Positions 43,960-53,195 of a stretch of DNA of 64,000 bases are shown here, piece after piece. The translations under genes were made by a program, and so were the position numbers. A model generated the notes under the pieces. The model worked only from the letters and a program-made list of their open reading frames with translations. It was not told the origin of the DNA and did no database searches. Positions within the stretch are counted from its first letter, which is position 1. The number at the start of each line of letters is the position of its first letter. The stretch covers positions 80,236-144,235 of the forward strand of contig JAZKGO010000040.1 in assembly GCA_040385875.1 (NCBI GenBank), in the 5' to 3' direction. This DNA is from JANMZR01 sp040385875 (GTDB lineage Bacteria > Bacteroidota > Bacteroidia > Cytophagales > Spirosomataceae).

Positions 43960-44001
43960 CTTTTGTTTAACAAAATTAATGAATTATTAAACAAAAGCAA
44001 A
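43960..44001 (-). promoter_or_regulatory. Sigma-factor gene promoter with an 11-bp inverted repeat around the -7 box
   Basis: Minus-strand promoter: -33 TTTG (44001-43998), 19-bp spacer, -7 TAATTTTG (43978-43971). Arms CTTTTGTTTAA (43960-43970) and TTAAACAAAAG (43987-43997) are perfect reverse complements and bracket the -7 box. A further half-site TTAAACAAAA occurs at 44027-44036. This looks like a dimeric repressor operator covering the promoter. Confidence 0.65.
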
Positions 44002-44131
44002 TTATTATAACATTATTTAAATATTTTTAAACAAAAAAGTGGGCTACTTTTATCTATCTTACTGTAATCAGTATTTTTAAAATAAATAATTTATAAATTG
44101 GTTATATTTAGACCTTATTTTTATCAATAGA

Positions 44132-44650
44132 ATGAACAAATTAGTTTTATTTCTTTTCGTTTCATTTGGTTCAATTGCCCAAAGTGATAGGCTTTCAGAA
44201 CTAATTGATGAACGAAAGATTTTATATGCGGAGTGGAACGAAGCATTGGACAAAAAAAGCGGTTTTTTTGGCAAGCAGAATAAGGATGATTTAGAAGAAA
44301 TAAATACCGTTTTAAAAAAAATCATTAAAAAAGACAATGAAATAATCAAGGCCATTGAAGATTCCAAATTGAATCAATATGGGTCTTTACAAGAAAAATT
44401 CAATCAATTAATAGACGAGAACGAGCAGCTTTCAAAGCAAAAAAATGCTATGGAAAGAAAACTTCTTGTGGAAAAAGAGTATCAAAACGCCAATCATAGC
44501 CAAATTGAAAGAGCCGAAGGGGACAAAATTTTGGTTGGTTTGCTTTGTCTTCTATTTATAATTATCACAATTGTATTATTCCGAAATCTATCAAAGACAA
44601 GAAAAAAATTGAGAGCACTGGAAGGTATCATAAAAAATTCAAAATTATAG
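44132..44650 (+). CDS. Secreted/anchored coiled-coil protein of unknown function
   Basis: 172 residues: a signal peptide (1-17, ending SIAQ), a highly charged helical region (about 20-130; ELIDERKILYAEW, then many Lys/Glu heptads) that should form a coiled coil, and one transmembrane helix (about 135-155) followed by a basic tail. So it would be a periplasmic coiled coil anchored near the C terminus with a short cytoplasmic end. Not recognised as any named family. It lies 23 bp before the ABC ATPase gene and is probably in its operon, so it may be an accessory of that transporter. Confidence 0.6.
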   Translation: MNKLVLFLFVSFGSIAQSDRLSELIDERKILYAEWNEALDKKSGFFGKQNKDDLEEINTVLKKIIKKDNEIIKAIEDSKLNQYGSLQEKFNQLIDENEQLSKQKNAMERKLLVEKEYQNANHSQIERAEGDKILVGLLCLLFIIITIVLFRNLSKTRKKLRALEGIIKNSKL

Positions 44651-44673
44651 TTGCCTGAGACCATAAATTCACA

Positions 44674-45309
44674 ATGATTCAAATCAAAAACTTAAGCTAT
44701 CAATTTGCAAAAGGCAAGACCATTGCTTTCCCTGATTTTGTTTTAGAAAAAGGGGGTCATATGCTTATTTTAGGAAAGTCGGGAGTGGGCAAAACCACCT
44801 TATTGCACCTTCTCGCCTTAATTCTCAAGCCCAATACCGGTTCACTTTTTATCAATTCGGATGAAATAAACAAGCTTTCAGAGAGAACCCTTGCGAAGTT
44901 TAGGGCCAAAAATATCGGAACTGTTTACCAAAAACCGCATTTTGTAGCTGCTCTTTCTGTTTATGAAAACATTCAATTAGCAAGCTATCTTTCTGATAAT
45001 CAATTAAATATAAAATACTTAAATGATTTGGCTGATTCATTGGGCCTCACAAACCTACTTAACAAAAAAGTAAGTCGCCTTAGTTTAGGTGAACAGCAAA
45101 GAGTAAGTATCGCCAGAGCACTCATTAATAACCCAGCTATAATTCTTGCTGATGAACCCACTTCAAATCTCGACGATGAAAACTGTAGAAATGTGGTTGA
45201 ATTATTGCAAAAACAGTCGAATAAAATAGGTGCTTGTTTAATTATTGTGACCCATGATCAACGCTTAAAGTCGGTATTTGAGAATCAAATCACCCTTTTA
45301 AGTAGTTAA
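44674..45309 (+). CDS. ABC transporter ATP-binding protein (LolD/MacB type)
   Basis: 211 residues. Walker A GKSGVGKTT at 34-42, Q-loop in the VYQKPHFV segment, signature LSLGEQQ, Walker B IILADEPTSNLD and the H-loop in VTHDQRL. The sequence belongs to the MacB/LolD/FtsE group that energises FtsX-type permeases without transporting through a classical channel. It pairs with the permease 16 bp downstream, and with the DUF3299-like gene further on. Confidence 0.92.
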   Translation: MIQIKNLSYQFAKGKTIAFPDFVLEKGGHMLILGKSGVGKTTLLHLLALILKPNTGSLFINSDEINKLSERTLAKFRAKNIGTVYQKPHFVAALSVYENIQLASYLSDNQLNIKYLNDLADSLGLTNLLNKKVSRLSLGEQQRVSIARALINNPAIILADEPTSNLDDENCRNVVELLQKQSNKIGACLIIVTHDQRLKSVFENQITLLSS

Positions 45310-45325
45310 TATTATTACTCCCAGA

Positions 45326-46561
45326 ATGAATATTCTTAAAATATCCTATAAAAACTTATCAACTAAAGGGCTTACAAATGGCCTTAGTACCCTATTAATG
45401 GCTTTAGGGGTAGGTATTATTTCTTTGATTCTCACTGTAAGTAAGCAGTTGGACGAGCAGTTTACCAATAATATCAAAGGAATTGATATGGTAGTAGGGG
45501 CAAAAGGGTCGCCGCTACAATTGATTTTATCTAGTATTTATCAAATTGATGCTCCAACAGGTAATATTAATTATGCTGAGGCAAAATCAATCACTAAAAA
45601 TCCTTTTATTAAACAGGCAATTCCTGTTTCGGTAGGCGATAGCTATGCCGGCTATCGGATCGTTGGGTCAGATTCAACCTATATACTGCACTATAAGGCT
45701 TTATTGGAGTCTGGTTTATTATTTAAAAAGCCTTTGGAATGTGTGGTTGGGAATAGTGTCGCCAAAAAGCTAAAACTCAAAATCGGAGATCAATTACAAA
45801 CCTCACACGGCCTCGACAGCGAAGGTGAAAAGCATGAGAAGTCCACTTACTTGATAACTGGTATTCTTAGCTATAACAATTCGGTAATTGATCAATTAAT
45901 CATTACTCCATTGGAATCGGTATGGAACGTGCACGAACACGATGGTAATCAATCGAATGTACTAGATTTACTGGAGGAGGAAGATCATCCGGAAAAGAAA
46001 GCAGAAGCTACCAATCAAAAAGAGATTACGGCTCTATTGGTAAAATTCAGGAATCCGATGGGGCTTATGACCATCCCTAGAAATATCAACACCAATACAA
46101 ATATGCAAGCTGCCCTGCCAGCGATTGAGATTAATCGATTATTTGCCTTGCTCGGGGTAGGTGTGGATACGCTGAAATGGATGGCCTTTTTAATTATTTT
46201 AGTATCAGGTATTAGTGTTTTTGTATCTCTTTTTAATTCATTAAAGGAACGCAAATATGAAATGGCTTTGATGCTTTCATTGGGTGCCAGTCGTATTCAA
46301 CTCTTTATACTTTTATTACTCGAAGGTCTTTTCATTGGTATAATAGGCTATTTTTTAGGTATTTTAATAAGCAGACTAGGCCTTTTTTGGATGAGCAAAG
46401 CTTCGGAACAAAATTTTCATCATCAGTTCGACCTATTAAACCTTTCTCTTGATGATTTATTTATTTTTTTGGCTTGTGTTTTTATCAGTTTTATCGCCGC
46501 AGCCCTACCCTCGATTGGGATTTACAAAATTAATATTTCAGAAACATTAAGCGATCAATAA
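45326..46561 (+). CDS. FtsX/MacB-type ABC permease with a His/Asp-rich periplasmic loop
   Basis: 411 residues: an N-terminal transmembrane helix (about 17-40), a periplasmic MacB-PCD domain (about 45-270), then three FtsX helices (about 285-400). The periplasmic domain contains SESVWNVHEHDGNQ-like sequence (LESVWNVHEHDGNQS) and a following acidic LEEEDHPEKK stretch, with further His at SHGLDSEGEKHEK; such residues are typical of metal-related members. It works with the ATPase upstream. By similarity to MacB-like systems the role is a mechanotransmission or lipoprotein/metal-handling one, not proven. It is followed by a DUF3299-like protein. Confidence 0.88.
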   Translation: MNILKISYKNLSTKGLTNGLSTLLMALGVGIISLILTVSKQLDEQFTNNIKGIDMVVGAKGSPLQLILSSIYQIDAPTGNINYAEAKSITKNPFIKQAIPVSVGDSYAGYRIVGSDSTYILHYKALLESGLLFKKPLECVVGNSVAKKLKLKIGDQLQTSHGLDSEGEKHEKSTYLITGILSYNNSVIDQLIITPLESVWNVHEHDGNQSNVLDLLEEEDHPEKKAEATNQKEITALLVKFRNPMGLMTIPRNINTNTNMQAALPAIEINRLFALLGVGVDTLKWMAFLIILVSGISVFVSLFNSLKERKYEMALMLSLGASRIQLFILLLLEGLFIGIIGYFLGILISRLGLFWMSKASEQNFHHQFDLLNLSLDDLFIFLACVFISFIAAALPSIGIYKINISETLSDQ

Positions 46562-46614
46562 TATTTTGATAAAAGCGTTAATCCTTTTTTAATAGGAACT
46601 AAGGCAATATATTG

Positions 46615-46622
46615 TAATTTTG
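46615..46622 (+). promoter_or_regulatory. Candidate -7 box for the DUF3299-like gene
   Basis: TAATTTTG matches the consensus, 20 bp before the ATG at 46642. No clear -33 box. It would give this gene its own transcript within the ABC cluster. Confidence 0.4.
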
Positions 46623-46641
46623 TGAAAACTATTCATCAAAA

Positions 46642-47076
46642 ATGAGAAAATTTGTTCTGTTGATTTTTGGCTTAAGTCTATTTGGTTTTAGAATTGATGA
46701 GCCTCAAAAGATAAGTTGGGAAGTATTGAAAGACGTGACTTTCAAGAAAAAATGGTATGAGAAGGAATCCATATTTATGTTATATCCAACTTTTGGTCCT
46801 AATATCAAAAAAGTCGAAAATAAAACTATCCTCATAAAAGGCTATATGGTACCTGTTGATCCCGAAAGCAATCAATATGTGCTTTCAGCTTACCCCTATA
46901 GCATGTGTTTTTTCTGCGGGGGAGCAGGTCCGGAGTCCGTAATGGGATTAAAACTCAAAAAGAATCGAAAGTTTAAAACTGATGAAATTCACGTTTTCAA
47001 AGGCACTTTAGAACTTAATGCCAACGATATTTACGAACTCAATTATATTCTAGCCGATGCCGAGGTGATTGATTGA
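46642..47076 (+). CDS. DUF3299-like secreted protein
   Basis: 144 residues with a short signal-like N terminus (about 1-18) and the pattern ISWEVLKDVTF, then ILIKGYMVPVDPE and a Cys pair in YSMCFFCGGAGPESV (about 90-105). These match DUF3299-type proteins, which I recall being encoded beside MacB-like ABC transporters in zinc-regulated gene clusters of Proteobacteria. The paired Cys could bind metal or form a disulfide. It is 80 bp downstream of the permease, with its own -7 box and a strong terminator after it. Function unknown. Confidence 0.65.
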   Translation: MRKFVLLIFGLSLFGFRIDEPQKISWEVLKDVTFKKKWYEKESIFMLYPTFGPNIKKVENKTILIKGYMVPVDPESNQYVLSAYPYSMCFFCGGAGPESVMGLKLKKNRKFKTDEIHVFKGTLELNANDIYELNYILADAEVID

Positions 47077-47101
47077 GCTTGATTCATACTAATCAATTAA
47101 C

Positions 47102-47128
47102 AAGGCACCCTTTTAAGTGCCTTTTTTT
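47102..47128 (+). terminator. Rho-independent terminator after the DUF3299-like gene
   Basis: Stem AAGGCAC (47102-47108) with GTGCCTT (47117-47123) and an 8-nt loop, followed by a T-run to 47128. It separates the ABC-DUF3299 module from the EamA gene and argues against the EamA reading frame starting at its upstream TTG (47073). Confidence 0.85.
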
Positions 47129-47141
47129 ATATCAAAAATTA

Positions 47142-48047
47142 ATGAAAACGACAAATTCCAAATATATAGTAGGCGCAATATTGATTTTCATAGGGGCAGT
47201 TATGTTTGCAGGTAAAGCCGTGATAGTAAAGTGGTTATATATCAATCATCCAATCGATACTGTTTCGCTTTTAGCTTTAAGAATGCTATTTTCTTTGCCT
47301 TTTTATATTGCTATTTTAGTTTGGAACAAATGGAAATACCCATCAGACTTACGCCTTACAAAACGGGAATGGGCCTGGATGCTTGCCATTGGGCTTTTGG
47401 GATATTATTTGGCTTCTTTTTTCGACTTTTGGGGCTTGCAATATATTTCGGCAGGTTTAGAGCGATTGGTCTTGTTTATTTATCCGACACTAGTATTGCT
47501 CATTACCGCTTTATTTTTTAAGAAAAAAATAGAGAAGATACAGTATATAGCCTTGATAATCACTTATTTAGGTATCGTACTGGCCTTTGTTCCAGAAATA
47601 AAAATAGGGATGCAAAAAAACCTGCTTTTGGGGGCCTTTCTTATCTTTTTGAGTGCACTTACCTATGCCCTTTATTTAATTGGAAATGGCGAAATGGTGA
47701 AAAAAATAGGCACCACACTTTTTACCTGTTATGCCATGCTTATTTCTACCGCAATGGTTATTATTCATTATTTCATCACTTCAAAAACTAATTTATTCCA
47801 TTATGAACCTATAGTATATCAACAATCCTTGATTATGGCGGTGTTTTGCACCGTTATTCCTTCCTTTCTGGTTTCCGAAGGCATTCAAAGAGTGGGATCA
47901 GGCAATGCTGCCATAATTGGGAGTGTTGGGCCGATGGCCACTATTTTTATGGCGACCTATTTTTTGAACGAAACTTTTAATAACTGGCAAATCGCTGGCA
48001 CTATTTTCATTTTGGTAGGTGTCCTCATGATTTCGGTAAAAAAATAA
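47142..48047 (+). CDS. EamA/DMT-family membrane exporter (second)
   Basis: 301 residues from the ATG at 47142; the frame is open back to 47073, but that would include the terminator hairpin. About ten helices in two EamA repeats, with the LLALRMLFSLPFY segment at helix 2, the FWGLQYISAGLERLVLFIYP motif and the second-repeat SGNAAIIGSVGPMATIF, LNETFNNWQ. It is a drug/metabolite transporter of unknown substrate, clearly distinct from the EamA protein at 11.1 kb. It stands alone between a terminator and the susC promoter region. Confidence 0.85.
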   Translation: MKTTNSKYIVGAILIFIGAVMFAGKAVIVKWLYINHPIDTVSLLALRMLFSLPFYIAILVWNKWKYPSDLRLTKREWAWMLAIGLLGYYLASFFDFWGLQYISAGLERLVLFIYPTLVLLITALFFKKKIEKIQYIALIITYLGIVLAFVPEIKIGMQKNLLLGAFLIFLSALTYALYLIGNGEMVKKIGTTLFTCYAMLISTAMVIIHYFITSKTNLFHYEPIVYQQSLIMAVFCTVIPSFLVSEGIQRVGSGNAAIIGSVGPMATIFMATYFLNETFNNWQIAGTIFILVGVLMISVKK

Positions 48048-48373
48048 TCTGCTTAAACTTTTCTATCCTATTTCTACTTTTCTTAATCTTCTGTTCGCTT
48101 TTTAAAACTATATAGATACAATTAATTCGGTCTAAAACAATTTATTATTCACTATCCAATCATTTTTCTTTTTGCAAAAAGGTTATGTAATATCTCCTTT
48201 TAAAGCAAAGGTCGCTTAATTAAAAGCATTGTCTATACAAGTTCATACAAATATCTTTAAATGAAACAGTTATCTATTTAATTTTTTTTTGTAAAAACAA
48301 AAAAATACAAATTTTTGAATTTTTTTTCATAAATTGTGCTTCTAAATTCAAACTTTTAAAATCTATATTATTT
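48048..48373 (+). promoter_or_regulatory. Non-coding region upstream of susC with a candidate promoter
   Basis: 326 bp without a gene. A TTG at 48229-48231 and a near -7 box TATCTTTA at 48252-48259 (spacing 20, 7 of 8 consensus bases) would start a transcript near 48266. That leaves an AT-rich leader of about 108 nt before the susC ATG. No sigma/anti-sigma pair precedes it. Confidence 0.4.
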
Positions 48374-51300
48374 ATGAAACAACTCAAACTTTTAATGCTG
48401 TTGTTTGCTCTTGGTGTAATTTCAATAAACCTTACACAAGCGCAACGAATAACCGGCAATGTGAAATCCAACAGAGATCAAGCGCCTCTCCCAGGGGTTT
48501 CAATCTTAGTGAAAGGAACCAACTTAGGTACTAATACCGATGCAAACGGTGCATTTAGCTTAAATGTAGGTTCAGGTACCACTCTAGTAGTTAGCTATGT
48601 GGGTTTTAAATCGCAAGAAATTGCCATTGGAAACCAAAGTCAGATTTCCATTGGATTGGATGAGGATAGCCAGTCGCTTTCAGAAGTGGTAGTAACTGCA
48701 TTAGGTATCAAAAAAGAATCTAAAAAGTTGGGTTATTCAACCACTACTGTTGGCAGTGAAGCCATCACCGAAAACCGAACACCCAATTTTGTAAACACCC
48801 TACAAGGTAAAATAGCAGGGGTAAATATTTCGGCATTAGGTACAGGGCCTGCTGGTTCTTCCAAAATTAGGATTCGGGGTCAATCTTCTTTTTCGGGCCA
48901 AAATACTCCCCTTATCGTAATTAACGGCGTGCCTATTGACAATACCAACTTTGGTACTAACCCAGGCAATGCCTCATCTGACAACTCAATAGGTGTACGT
49001 GGTGGTGGAAATACTTCAGATGGAGGTGACGGACTTTCATCGATAAATCCTGATGATATTGAAAGTATGACAGTACTAAAAGGGGCTACGGCAGCGGCCC
49101 TTTATGGCTCAAGAGCCAAAGACGGTGTAATCATGATCACCACCAAAACCAAAGGAGCTAGTAAAGGCATCGGCGTTTCTTTCAATTCCAACTTTACCAA
49201 TGAAACCCCCTTAGATTTCTCTGACTATCAATATGAATATGGTCAAGGGGAAAACGGGGTAAGGCCTATTTCGGCTAACCCAACTTCGGGTCAGTGGTCG
49301 TTTGGTGAAAAAATTGCGCCTGGTATGACCCAAAAATTATACGATGTAGAAGTGCCGTATGTGGCTCAGCCAAGTCATATAGGTGCATTTTATAGAAACG
49401 GCTCTAATTTCACTAATACCATTTCACTATCTTCTGGTTCTGAAAAAGGGGGCTTTAATCTTTCATTTGCCAATATGGATAGCAAAGGAATTGTGCAAAA
49501 CAACAGTTTTAATCGTAAAACTATTAATATGGGTTTTGCTTATGAATTAAGCAAAAAATTGAGCTTTGCAGGCAATATGAACTATTCAAATGAGTACAAT
49601 AAAAACCCTCCTAATATTGCCAATCAAGATAATTCAATACCTACTACCATATCCAATTTGGCTAATACCATGCCATTAAGTTTATTTAAAGAAAAAATGA
49701 TGAATGCGGCGGGAAACGAGTACATTTATTCTCGCTTTATGAACCGTACCAATGCCTATTGGGTATTGGCTAAGCAGTTTCAGAACATTCGTCGTGATCG
49801 TATTTTTGGAAATATTAGTGCAAAATATAACTTAACCGACTGGCTATATATACAAGGCCGAGTGGGGCAAGACTTTTGGAGCCGTGATCAAGACTTCAAC
49901 AATTTTGCTCATGGAACCGCTTCTTTGGCAAAAGCTCCTGATGGTTTTGAAAATGGCTCGTTTACACAAGAATCAAGACGCTTTCGTGAAACCAATACTG
50001 ATATATTGATTGCCGCCACACAAAAATTTGGCGACTTTGGACTTGATGTAAATGTGGGAGGTAACCAAATGTATAGAAGAAGCGACCTAAATAGCACTTT
50101 TGTGCAAGACTTTGTAGTTCGTGACCTTTACACAGTACAAAATGGACGTGTCAAAGATCCTATTTATGGGTTGAGTGAAAGATCGGTTAATTCTGTTTAT
50201 GGTTCGGCCGAAATTTCATTCCGTAATTTCTTATATGTAAATGCTACTGCCCGAAACGACTGGTTTTCAACACTTTCTCCAGCGAATAGAAGTATTTTAT
50301 ATCCGTCAGTATCTGCTAGTTTTGTGTTTTCGCAAGCTATGAAAAGCATTCCATCGTGGTTAAGTTTCGGAAAGCTTAGGGCTGCATATGCAGAGGTAGG
50401 TTCAGATACCGATGTGGGGCCTTATTCCAATAGTTTATTTTATGGTATAAATGGCAATCTTTTTGCTGGCCAACCAGTTGGAGGATCGTCAGGCACATCG
50501 GTACCCAATGCAAACCTTAAACCAATGCGTACTTCCGAGCAAGAAATTGGTTTAGAGTTGAAATTATTCAAAAATAGATTGAATATCGATGCAGCTGTTT
50601 ATAAAAAATTGACTTCTGATCAAATTGTTCAGGCACAAATATCAGATGCATCTGGCTTTCAGACTTCCTTAATCAATAGTGGAAAAAGCCAAAACAAAGG
50701 GGTAGAAATGTTAGTAAATATTGTGCCTATCAGATCAAATGATTTTTCTTGGGATTTTACGTTCACAGGCTCATATAATATTACCAAGGTGTTGAGTTTG
50801 TTAAACGACACCCCTGGCTCTAGAATTACCACAGGTACGCACGTATTTAATGGCGAGCAACGCCAAGTAGTAGGGCAAGAAATGGGGCTTATTTATGGCT
50901 TCGGCTTCAAAAGAGATGCCAATGGTGCTATCGTGCATGGTACCAATGGTGTACCGCAACGTACTGCCGATTTGATATCTTATGGCTCAGCTTTACCAAA
51001 ATGGGTTGGCGGTATTACCAATGGCTTCAATTATAAAGGGTTGTCAGTATCGGCATTAATCGATTTCAAACTGGGCAATATGATGCTTTCGGGCACCAAT
51101 TTTAATGCGGTGCGCCATGGTTTACATAAAATGACATTGCCAGGCCGTGACTCTGGTGGTATTGTGGGGGTAGGTGTAAACGAAAAAGGAGAGCCAAATG
51201 CAGTTAAAGCTTTACCAGACCAATATTGGGCTGTAGTACGCTCATTGGCATTGGTTGAGCCTGTAGTATTTAATGGCGGCTATTGGAAACTTCGACAGAT

Positions 51301-51520
51301 AACTGCCGGATACGACCTTACCAAATTATTACCGAAAAATTTCCCAGCTAAATCATTGAAATTGAGCTTTGTAGCTAACAATGTTTTATTGTTAAAAAAA
51401 TGGGTAGATAATATAGATCCAGAATCATTTGGTTATAGTTCTGATAATATTTCAGGAATGGAATCGACTGGTTTGCCAACTACTCGCAGTATGGGCTTCA
51501 ACTTAAATGTTAAATTTTAG
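48374..51520 (+). CDS. susC: SusC/RagA-family TonB-linked outer-membrane transporter
   Basis: 1048 residues. Signal peptide (1-23, ending TQAQ), a carboxypeptidase-regulatory-like domain (about 24-100, ITGNVKSNRDQAPLPGVSILV), a TonB box SEVVVTALGI (about 105-115), the plug domain (about 120-230, with GQSSFSGQNTPLIVINGVPID and AALYGSRAKDGVIMITTK) and a long beta-barrel ending in GFNLNVKF. It has no STN domain and thus no built-in sigma signalling. It imports a glycan or peptide across the outer membrane with the SusD protein next door. No glycosidase or peptidase is encoded alongside to identify the substrate. The symbol denotes the family. Confidence 0.95.
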   Translation: MKQLKLLMLLFALGVISINLTQAQRITGNVKSNRDQAPLPGVSILVKGTNLGTNTDANGAFSLNVGSGTTLVVSYVGFKSQEIAIGNQSQISIGLDEDSQSLSEVVVTALGIKKESKKLGYSTTTVGSEAITENRTPNFVNTLQGKIAGVNISALGTGPAGSSKIRIRGQSSFSGQNTPLIVINGVPIDNTNFGTNPGNASSDNSIGVRGGGNTSDGGDGLSSINPDDIESMTVLKGATAAALYGSRAKDGVIMITTKTKGASKGIGVSFNSNFTNETPLDFSDYQYEYGQGENGVRPISANPTSGQWSFGEKIAPGMTQKLYDVEVPYVAQPSHIGAFYRNGSNFTNTISLSSGSEKGGFNLSFANMDSKGIVQNNSFNRKTINMGFAYELSKKLSFAGNMNYSNEYNKNPPNIANQDNSIPTTISNLANTMPLSLFKEKMMNAAGNEYIYSRFMNRTNAYWVLAKQFQNIRRDRIFGNISAKYNLTDWLYIQGRVGQDFWSRDQDFNNFAHGTASLAKAPDGFENGSFTQESRRFRETNTDILIAATQKFGDFGLDVNVGGNQMYRRSDLNSTFVQDFVVRDLYTVQNGRVKDPIYGLSERSVNSVYGSAEISFRNFLYVNATARNDWFSTLSPANRSILYPSVSASFVFSQAMKSIPSWLSFGKLRAAYAEVGSDTDVGPYSNSLFYGINGNLFAGQPVGGSSGTSVPNANLKPMRTSEQEIGLELKLFKNRLNIDAAVYKKLTSDQIVQAQISDASGFQTSLINSGKSQNKGVEMLVNIVPIRSNDFSWDFTFTGSYNITKVLSLLNDTPGSRITTGTHVFNGEQRQVVGQEMGLIYGFGFKRDANGAIVHGTNGVPQRTADLISYGSALPKWVGGITNGFNYKGLSVSALIDFKLGNMMLSGTNFNAVRHGLHKMTLPGRDSGGIVGVGVNEKGEPNAVKALPDQYWAVVRSLALVEPVVFNGGYWKLRQITAGYDLTKLLPKNFPAKSLKLSFVANNVLLLKKWVDNIDPESFGYSSDNISGMESTGLPTTRSMGFNLNVKF

Positions 51521-51522
51521 AA

Positions 51523-51625
51523 AATTGCTTTTCGCTTTTAATGCTAATAGCTATTGGCAAACAAATATCAACTATTTGAAAATCTTAGATTCAAAAATGC
51601 CAATTGCTAAAAGCCAAAAGCCAAT
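51523..51625 (+). repeat. Long imperfect hairpin between susC and susD
   Basis: Inner arms AGCTATTGGCA (51549-51559) and TGCCAATTGCT (51598-51608) pair with one mismatch. Outer arms ATTGCTTTTCGCTTTT (51524-51539) and AAAAGCCAAAAGCCAAT (51609-51625) pair with one mismatch and one bulge, leaving a 38-nt loop and a 9-nt internal bulge. It starts directly after the susC stop and ends 18 bp before the susD ATG. No T-tract follows, so it is better seen as an mRNA structure or a repeat element than a terminator. Confidence 0.6.
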
Positions 51626-51643
51626 CGCCTAAATAAAAAAAAT

Positions 51644-53161
51644 ATGAAAAATACAATAAAATCAATTTTACTCCTAACAGGCTTGTTTTTAACGAGTTGT
51701 GACGACGGTTTCGACGAATTAAATATCAATAAAACGGCTGCTACAGCTATTAATCCAGTATTTATTTTGAATAATGCAGTGGTTAATATCTCATTTCCTT
51801 CCAATACGGTGATGTACGATATTGGTATTGTGCAGCAGATGGTTACACCCAATTCTGGGGTATTAACTGGCGCAAACTTCAACCAGCCAAGTAGCGAAAA
51901 TATACAAGCCCTATGGCAGCGTATGTACCGAAGTGTTATTCGCAATAGTTATGATGTGATCAATGCAACAAAGGAATTGCCAGCTCGAAGCAACTTGTAC
52001 AATATGGCACGAATACTACAATCTAACGCCTTTTTAATTTTAACAGACACCTATGGCGATATACCATATACTGAGGCTGGTAAAGGCTATTTAGATCAGA
52101 TTATATTGCCAAAATATGATACACAAAAAAGTGTGTACGAAGGCATAATAAAAGAGTTAACCGAAGCTACTGCCGCTTTAGATGCCACAAAAACCAAAGA
52201 AGCTGCTGATGTACTTTATGGTGGCGACGTTGCCAAATGGAAAAAATATGGCTACTCACTTTTACTTCGTGTAGGTATGCGATTGACAGAAGTGGATTTG
52301 GCTTTGGCAAAAGCAACGGTAGAAAAAGCAATTGCAGGCGGAGTAATTACCTCTAACGCTGATAATTGCTTTGTAAAACATGACGCCAACTATACCAATG
52401 GAATTGGCCAAATGTTAAATTCAACTGAAGCGTCTAATATTTACTTGGCAAAACCTTTTGTAGATTTTCTTGTAAAAACTAGTGATCCAAGACTTAAATC
52501 TATAGCGGTACGTTATGTTGGGGCAAAATCGGGTCCTGAACAAACCGCTGCAAAAGCCAGTACGGATCCTAAAATACAAATTGGTATGCCTTTTGGCTAT
52601 GACAATTCAACAATTGTAGCACAAGCTACTAAAGATGGATTGGCAAGTTTTTATGACTATACGCAAGTGGATAGAGCTCGTATGGTAAAAACTGCTGCCC
52701 CAATGTTTTTGGTAACCAATGCTCAAACACAATTGCTTTTGGCGGAGGCAGCACAAAGAGGGTTCACCACTGGCTCTGTTGAAGACTATTATAAGGCTGG
52801 AATAAAAGCACATATGGCTCAAATGGCCGATTATGATGCAGCTTCGGCAGTTGCAACTGCCGATGTAGATGCTTATTTGTTGGCCAATGCCTACGATGCA
52901 ACTGCTCCATTGGAGCAAATTAATAATCAATATTGGATCGCTTCATTTTTGAACGGACCTGAGGCATTTGCTAATTTCCGTCGATCGGGCTTTCCAAAAT
53001 TGGCGCCAAATCCTTTCCCTGGCAAAAGCATCAAAGGAAACTTTATTAATCGACTGAATTATCCTGATTCTGAGATTTCGATAAATTCGGCTAACGTAAA
53101 AGAAGCCATCGCACGCCAAGGTGCCAATGATTTGGATACCAAAGTTTGGTGGGATAAATAG
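51644..53161 (+). CDS. susD: SusD/RagB-family nutrient-binding lipoprotein
   Basis: 505 residues. Signal with lipobox LTSC (Cys19) followed by Asp-Asp, which resembles the acidic signal that sends Bacteroidota lipoproteins to the outer surface. TPR-like helical SusD fold: MYRSVIRNSYDVINATKELP, ILTDTYGDIPYTEAG (the conserved YGDIPYTEA motif near residue 145), and the C-terminal EAFANFRRSGFP. It binds the substrate at the cell surface and acts as a lid on SusC. It follows susC by 123 bp, separated by a long hairpin, and ends at a strong terminator. Confidence 0.94.
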   Translation: MKNTIKSILLLTGLFLTSCDDGFDELNINKTAATAINPVFILNNAVVNISFPSNTVMYDIGIVQQMVTPNSGVLTGANFNQPSSENIQALWQRMYRSVIRNSYDVINATKELPARSNLYNMARILQSNAFLILTDTYGDIPYTEAGKGYLDQIILPKYDTQKSVYEGIIKELTEATAALDATKTKEAADVLYGGDVAKWKKYGYSLLLRVGMRLTEVDLALAKATVEKAIAGGVITSNADNCFVKHDANYTNGIGQMLNSTEASNIYLAKPFVDFLVKTSDPRLKSIAVRYVGAKSGPEQTAAKASTDPKIQIGMPFGYDNSTIVAQATKDGLASFYDYTQVDRARMVKTAAPMFLVTNAQTQLLLAEAAQRGFTTGSVEDYYKAGIKAHMAQMADYDAASAVATADVDAYLLANAYDATAPLEQINNQYWIASFLNGPEAFANFRRSGFPKLAPNPFPGKSIKGNFINRLNYPDSEISINSANVKEAIARQGANDLDTKVWWDK

Positions 53162-53195
53162 ATACAATTTTAATTGGAAATGATATTAAACTTAT

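Noticed and set aside
47073..47141. Upstream TTG extension of the EamA gene
   Set aside because: The extension would run through a strong terminator hairpin (47102-47128); the ATG at 47142 gives the normal first helix.
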